This document shows, piece by piece, positions 12,878 to 15,475 of a stretch of DNA of 15,475 nt. This stretch comes from an uncultured Collinsella sp. (GTDB taxonomy: Bacteria; Actinomycetota; Coriobacteriia; Coriobacteriales; Coriobacteriaceae). The DNA lies in the NCBI GenBank assembly GCA_934654605.1, contig CAKUGH010000034.1:1-15475 (forward strand), read 5' to 3'. Position 1 is the first letter of the stretch. Each line of letters opens with the position of its first letter. The position numbers and the translations under genes were made by a program. The notes below the pieces were generated by a model, which saw only the letters and a program-made list of their open reading frames with translations, searched no databases and was not told the origin of the DNA.

Positions 12878-14570
12878 GTTTCTGGGATTTGCCTGGGAGC
12901 TGCTGGCAAAGGTCGTCTACAACGTCGTTGCCGTCGTGAGCTCCATCCTTAACCTGCTGGTGTTTGGCTGGGTTGAGTACTTCAACATCTTTATGACCTA
13001 CTTCACCACGTTTGACCTGGTGGGCAAGATCGGCGCGGTCATTCTGTTTGCCATGCTCATCGCGGTCCCCGTGCTGATCGTGGCTATCCTTGTGCACCGC
13101 TATCGCATCAACCGCCGCCTACATCGCGACGACACGTCCAACAAGGCGCTCTACCGCGAGATCGGTCGCCTGAACAAGCAGGTGCTCGACCTCATGGACG
13201 AGAAGAACAAGCTGCTGGCGCTCAAGGTCAACGCCATGGGCGGCACCAAGCAGATTCCGTACGTGGGCGCCTCGGCCCTGGCCGACGACCACCTGCCCAC
13301 GGTGGGCAACGTCGTGGGTGCCGCTGCGGGTGCCGGTGCTGCCGCGGGCGAGGGCGCCGCGGCGACGGCCGTCATGTCGGGCAACGCGTCGCTCGCGCTC
13401 GACGGCGAGGGCGTCAAAGATGCCGCAGCTGCCATGGCCAAGGCCACCGTCGAGGCCAAGACCCTTGCCGAGGAAAAAGAGATCGCCCAGGCCAACCGCT
13501 TCCCCAAGCTTTCGCTCGTGGACCTCAAGTACCGCGACTGGGAGTCCCCGGTCTACGACGACGCCATCTCGCTGGAGGACTTTGTCGACAGCTTCCGCGC
13601 GTTTGCCTGCAGCCAGATGAAGCTCTACTACACGCCCGAGATCATCCGCCGCTTTGTGGCCGGCATGGCCGCCTCCAAGCTGCTGATCCTGGAGGGCATC
13701 TCGGGTACCGGTAAGACCTCGCTGCCCTACAGCTTTAGCCGCTACCTGGACAACCCCGCGACCATCGTGTCGGTGCAGCCGAGCTTCCGCGACCGCACCG
13801 AGGTGCTCGGCTACTTTAACGAGTTCTCCAAGCGCTTCAACGAGACCGAGTTCCTCCGCGCCGTGTACGAGGCGGGTCTGCGCCAGGACCCGTCCATGAT
13901 CGTGCTCGACGAGATGAACCTCGCCCGCGTGGAGTACTACTTTGCCGAGATCCTGTCGGTGCTCGAGATGCCCAGCCACGACGAGTGGGTACTCGACCTG
14001 GTGCCCACCCAGTGGGCCGCCGACCCCAAGGCGCTCCACGACGGCAAGCTCACCATCCCCGACAGCCTGTGGTTCATTGGCACGGCCAACAACGACGACT
14101 CCACCTTTACCATCACGGACAAGGTGTACGACCGCGCGATCCCCATCGAGCTTAACGAGCGCGCCGACGCGTTTGAGTGTGAGCCACACGAGCGCGTGCA
14201 CGTGACGGCCGACCACCTGCAGTATCTGTTCCAAAAGGCCAAGGTCGAGTACGTGATCGACGACGAGCTACTGCAGAAGATGCACAAGCTGGACCAGTAC
14301 CTGCAGACCCGCTTTAAGCTTGCGTTTGGCAACCGTATCATCAAGCAGATGTACGACTTTATCCCCGTGTACGTGGCGTGCGGCGGCACCGAGCTGGGCG
14401 GCATGGACTACATCATCGCCCGCAAGGTGCTCAAGAAGTTTGAGTCCATGAACGTGAGCTTTGTGCGCGACGAGATGAAGGGCCTGATCGAGTACATCGA
14501 GAAGACCTTTGGCGAGGGCGGCCTGCCCGATTCCGTCATGTACCTGCAGCGGATCCAGAACTTCTACTAA
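12870..14570 (+). CDS. Membrane-anchored McrB-like AAA+ ATPase
   Basis: A GTG start nine bases after AGGAGG (12855-12860) overlaps the signal peptidase stop by 8 bases and gives 566 residues. Two predicted membrane helices (about 15-35 and 54-75) are followed by a coiled coil (about 90-120), an Ala/Gly linker (149-168) and another helical stretch. The AAA+ domain starts near 245: Walker A GISGTGKT (276-283), Walker B MIVLDEMN (343-350), the McrB-type continuation LARVEYYFAEILSVLE, sensor GTANNDD (404-410) and DRAI (421-424). McrB proteins hydrolyse GTP or ATP and power an McrC-type partner in type IV restriction. Here the usual N-terminal DNA-binding domain is replaced by a membrane anchor. 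The DUF2357 gene begins 84 bases downstream and is the expected partner. Soluble McrB proteins normally lack membrane helices, so this architecture is unusual. Confidence 0.85.
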   Translation: MSEFLGFAWELLAKVVYNVVAVVSSILNLLVFGWVEYFNIFMTYFTTFDLVGKIGAVILFAMLIAVPVLIVAILVHRYRINRRLHRDDTSNKALYREIGRLNKQVLDLMDEKNKLLALKVNAMGGTKQIPYVGASALADDHLPTVGNVVGAAAGAGAAAGEGAAATAVMSGNASLALDGEGVKDAAAAMAKATVEAKTLAEEKEIAQANRFPKLSLVDLKYRDWESPVYDDAISLEDFVDSFRAFACSQMKLYYTPEIIRRFVAGMAASKLLILEGISGTGKTSLPYSFSRYLDNPATIVSVQPSFRDRTEVLGYFNEFSKRFNETEFLRAVYEAGLRQDPSMIVLDEMNLARVEYYFAEILSVLEMPSHDEWVLDLVPTQWAADPKALHDGKLTIPDSLWFIGTANNDDSTFTITDKVYDRAIPIELNERADAFECEPHERVHVTADHLQYLFQKAKVEYVIDDELLQKMHKLDQYLQTRFKLAFGNRIIKQMYDFIPVYVACGGTELGGMDYIIARKVLKKFESMNVSFVRDEMKGLIEYIEKTFGEGGLPDSVMYLQRIQNFY

Positions 14571-14585
14571 GCGCGTGCGGGGCGT

Positions 14586-14614
14586 GGGATAAGGCGACCA
14601 GTAGTCCTTGTCCC
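14586..14614 (+). other. Intercistronic hairpin between ATPase and DUF2357 genes
   Basis: GGGATAAGG (14586-14594) pairs with CCTTGTCCC (14606-14614) with one G-U pair and an 11-base loop; the flanking GGCG/CGCC bases could extend it. No T-tract follows. It may slow decay or processing of the mRNA; transcription probably continues into the next gene. Confidence 0.35.
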
Positions 14615-14654
14615 GCGCGCCTTCCCCCGATCGATCCAACCTATGGAGTAACCC

Positions 14655-15475
14655 ATGTCCGAGACCATTCAGGACCTCTATACCAGCTTCTCCGAGCAGA
14701 TGGAGCCCATCCAGGAGGACAGCCGCTACTTCCGCTATCTCTTTGAGATGGCGCAGGCCTCGGGCACCACGATCGAGCAGCAGCGCGAGGAGCTCGTCAA
14801 GGTGGTGGACGAGGAATGGATCAGCATGATCGAGGACTCGCTCGACGCCATCAACACTATTATCGAAAAGCCGCGCCGCTTCATCACCACTGAGGAAGAG
14901 GTGGTGCCGGTCTCGCTCGCCAAAAAGATCAGCGCCGACAGCGTCCGTCACCTCAGCCAGAACACGCAGTTTTTGGCGCCGAGCGACGATGGCGGCGTCC
15001 ATCCCACGCGCATCCTCAACGTCAACACCGTCGAGACGTACGACCTGTACGAGAACCGCTTCATCTACCACCTGATTCAGCGCCTGCTGACGTTTGTGGA
15101 CAAGCGCACCGACGTGATCTTTTGGTCGACGGGCAACGAGATCCGCAACCGCTTTAAGATGCACAGCAAGATCGACGACGCGTACGAGGAGATCGAGTAC
15201 AACGTCGAGATGACGGTCAAGAACCGCCAGAGCTTTGCCGAGAACGACGCCGACAACATGGACGTCTTTATGCGTATCGACCGCGTGCGCCGCCTGGTCA
15301 TGGCGTTGCGCGGCGCGTCGTTCTGCCAGATCATGAACGGCTGCAGTGCGGTCCGCAGCCCCATCCAGCGCACCAACCTCATCATGAAGGACCCCAATTA
15401 CCGCAAGTGCTACCAGCTGTGGCAGTTTATGGAGCGCTACGACAAGGTGGGCTACAACATCGACGTGCAGCAGCA
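14655..15475 (+). CDS. DUF2357-family McrC-like protein (5' part, runs off the window)
   Basis: The ATG at 14655 follows TATGGAG (14643-14649), and 273 codons are visible before the right edge. The sequence matches the N-terminal and middle region of DUF2357 proteins, which pair with McrB-like ATPases and usually end in a PD-(D/E)XK nuclease domain. Recognisable blocks are EKPRRFITTEEEVVPVSLAK (71-90), VNTVETYDLYENRFIYHLIQ (123-142, with the family ENRF core) and RSPIQRTNLIMKDPNYRK (234-251) followed by LWQFMERY. The catalytic part would lie beyond the window and cannot be checked. No membrane helix or signal peptide is seen, so it is probably cytoplasmic and recruited to the membrane by the ATPase. 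Codon use matches cluster B, so the gene belongs to the same unit. Confidence 0.8.
   Translation, partial: MSETIQDLYTSFSEQMEPIQEDSRYFRYLFEMAQASGTTIEQQREELVKVVDEEWISMIEDSLDAINTIIEKPRRFITTEEEVVPVSLAKKISADSVRHLSQNTQFLAPSDDGGVHPTRILNVNTVETYDLYENRFIYHLIQRLLTFVDKRTDVIFWSTGNEIRNRFKMHSKIDDAYEEIEYNVEMTVKNRQSFAENDADNMDVFMRIDRVRRLVMALRGASFCQIMNGCSAVRSPIQRTNLIMKDPNYRKCYQLWQFMERYDKVGYNIDVQQ

Noticed and set aside
13119..14234. Long minus-strand open frame (371 codons) opposite the AAA+ ATPase
   Set aside because: The plus-strand frame has Walker A/B and McrB motifs; the opposite frame is His/Val/Leu-rich noise typical of the antisense of a GC-rich gene.

Overview
The window looks like chromosomal DNA from a high-GC anaerobic actinomycete of the class Coriobacteriia, most likely Collinsella or a close relative. 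This is inference. It rests on the GC-rich codon use, the Val(GAC) tRNA with an encoded CCA, the set of SipW-type secreted proteins, and accessory families (DUF5710-like, DUF4143-like, a Coriobacterial nuclease-fold family) that I associate with that group. No 16S rRNA or other taxonomic marker is present.

Layout. Positions 1-147 are the 3' end of an unidentified gene, which converges across a strong terminator with a small unknown gene on the minus strand (195-707). A 387-bp upstream region leads into fibre cluster A: two closely related secreted proteins with SipW-class signal peptides (1095-1889 and 1960-2904). They are separated by an intrinsic terminator and followed by another. Positions 3036-8400 are a mosaic accessory stretch. 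It holds an SRA-like/HNH endonuclease, a small zinc-ribbon protein, a 5'-truncated DUF4143-type gene, three regularly spaced palindromes, a duplicated 3' end of a DUF5710-type gene, the intact DUF5710-type gene, a nuclease-fold protein that may be made from a leaderless mRNA, a 180-bp palindromic element, a degenerate 42-bp tandem repeat and a tRNA-Val gene with its own promoter and terminator.

Positions 8551-15475 form one co-directional, tightly packed cluster (cluster B). It has four more secreted proteins with SipW-class signal peptides, an ER/SipW-type signal peptidase I with Ser and His catalytic residues, a membrane-anchored McrB-like AAA+ ATPase whose start overlaps the peptidase stop, and a DUF2357 (McrC-like) protein that runs off the right edge. 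The six secreted proteins share a signal-peptide motif (A-T-[YF]-A-W-[FY]), a middle 'LR[VL]G' strand and a C-terminal 'EGxDxxC'-type motif. They therefore look like one family of surface-fibre subunits related in principle to TasA/camelysin.

Working model (inference): the signal peptidase matures the fibre subunits of both clusters at the membrane. The McrB-like ATPase, held in the same membrane by two predicted helices, works with the DUF2357 partner. Genes for a surface fibre and genes for an McrBC-like machine in what appears to be one transcription unit is the most unusual feature of the window. It could be an envelope-linked defence system, or an McrBC-like machine reused for fibre assembly or sensing.
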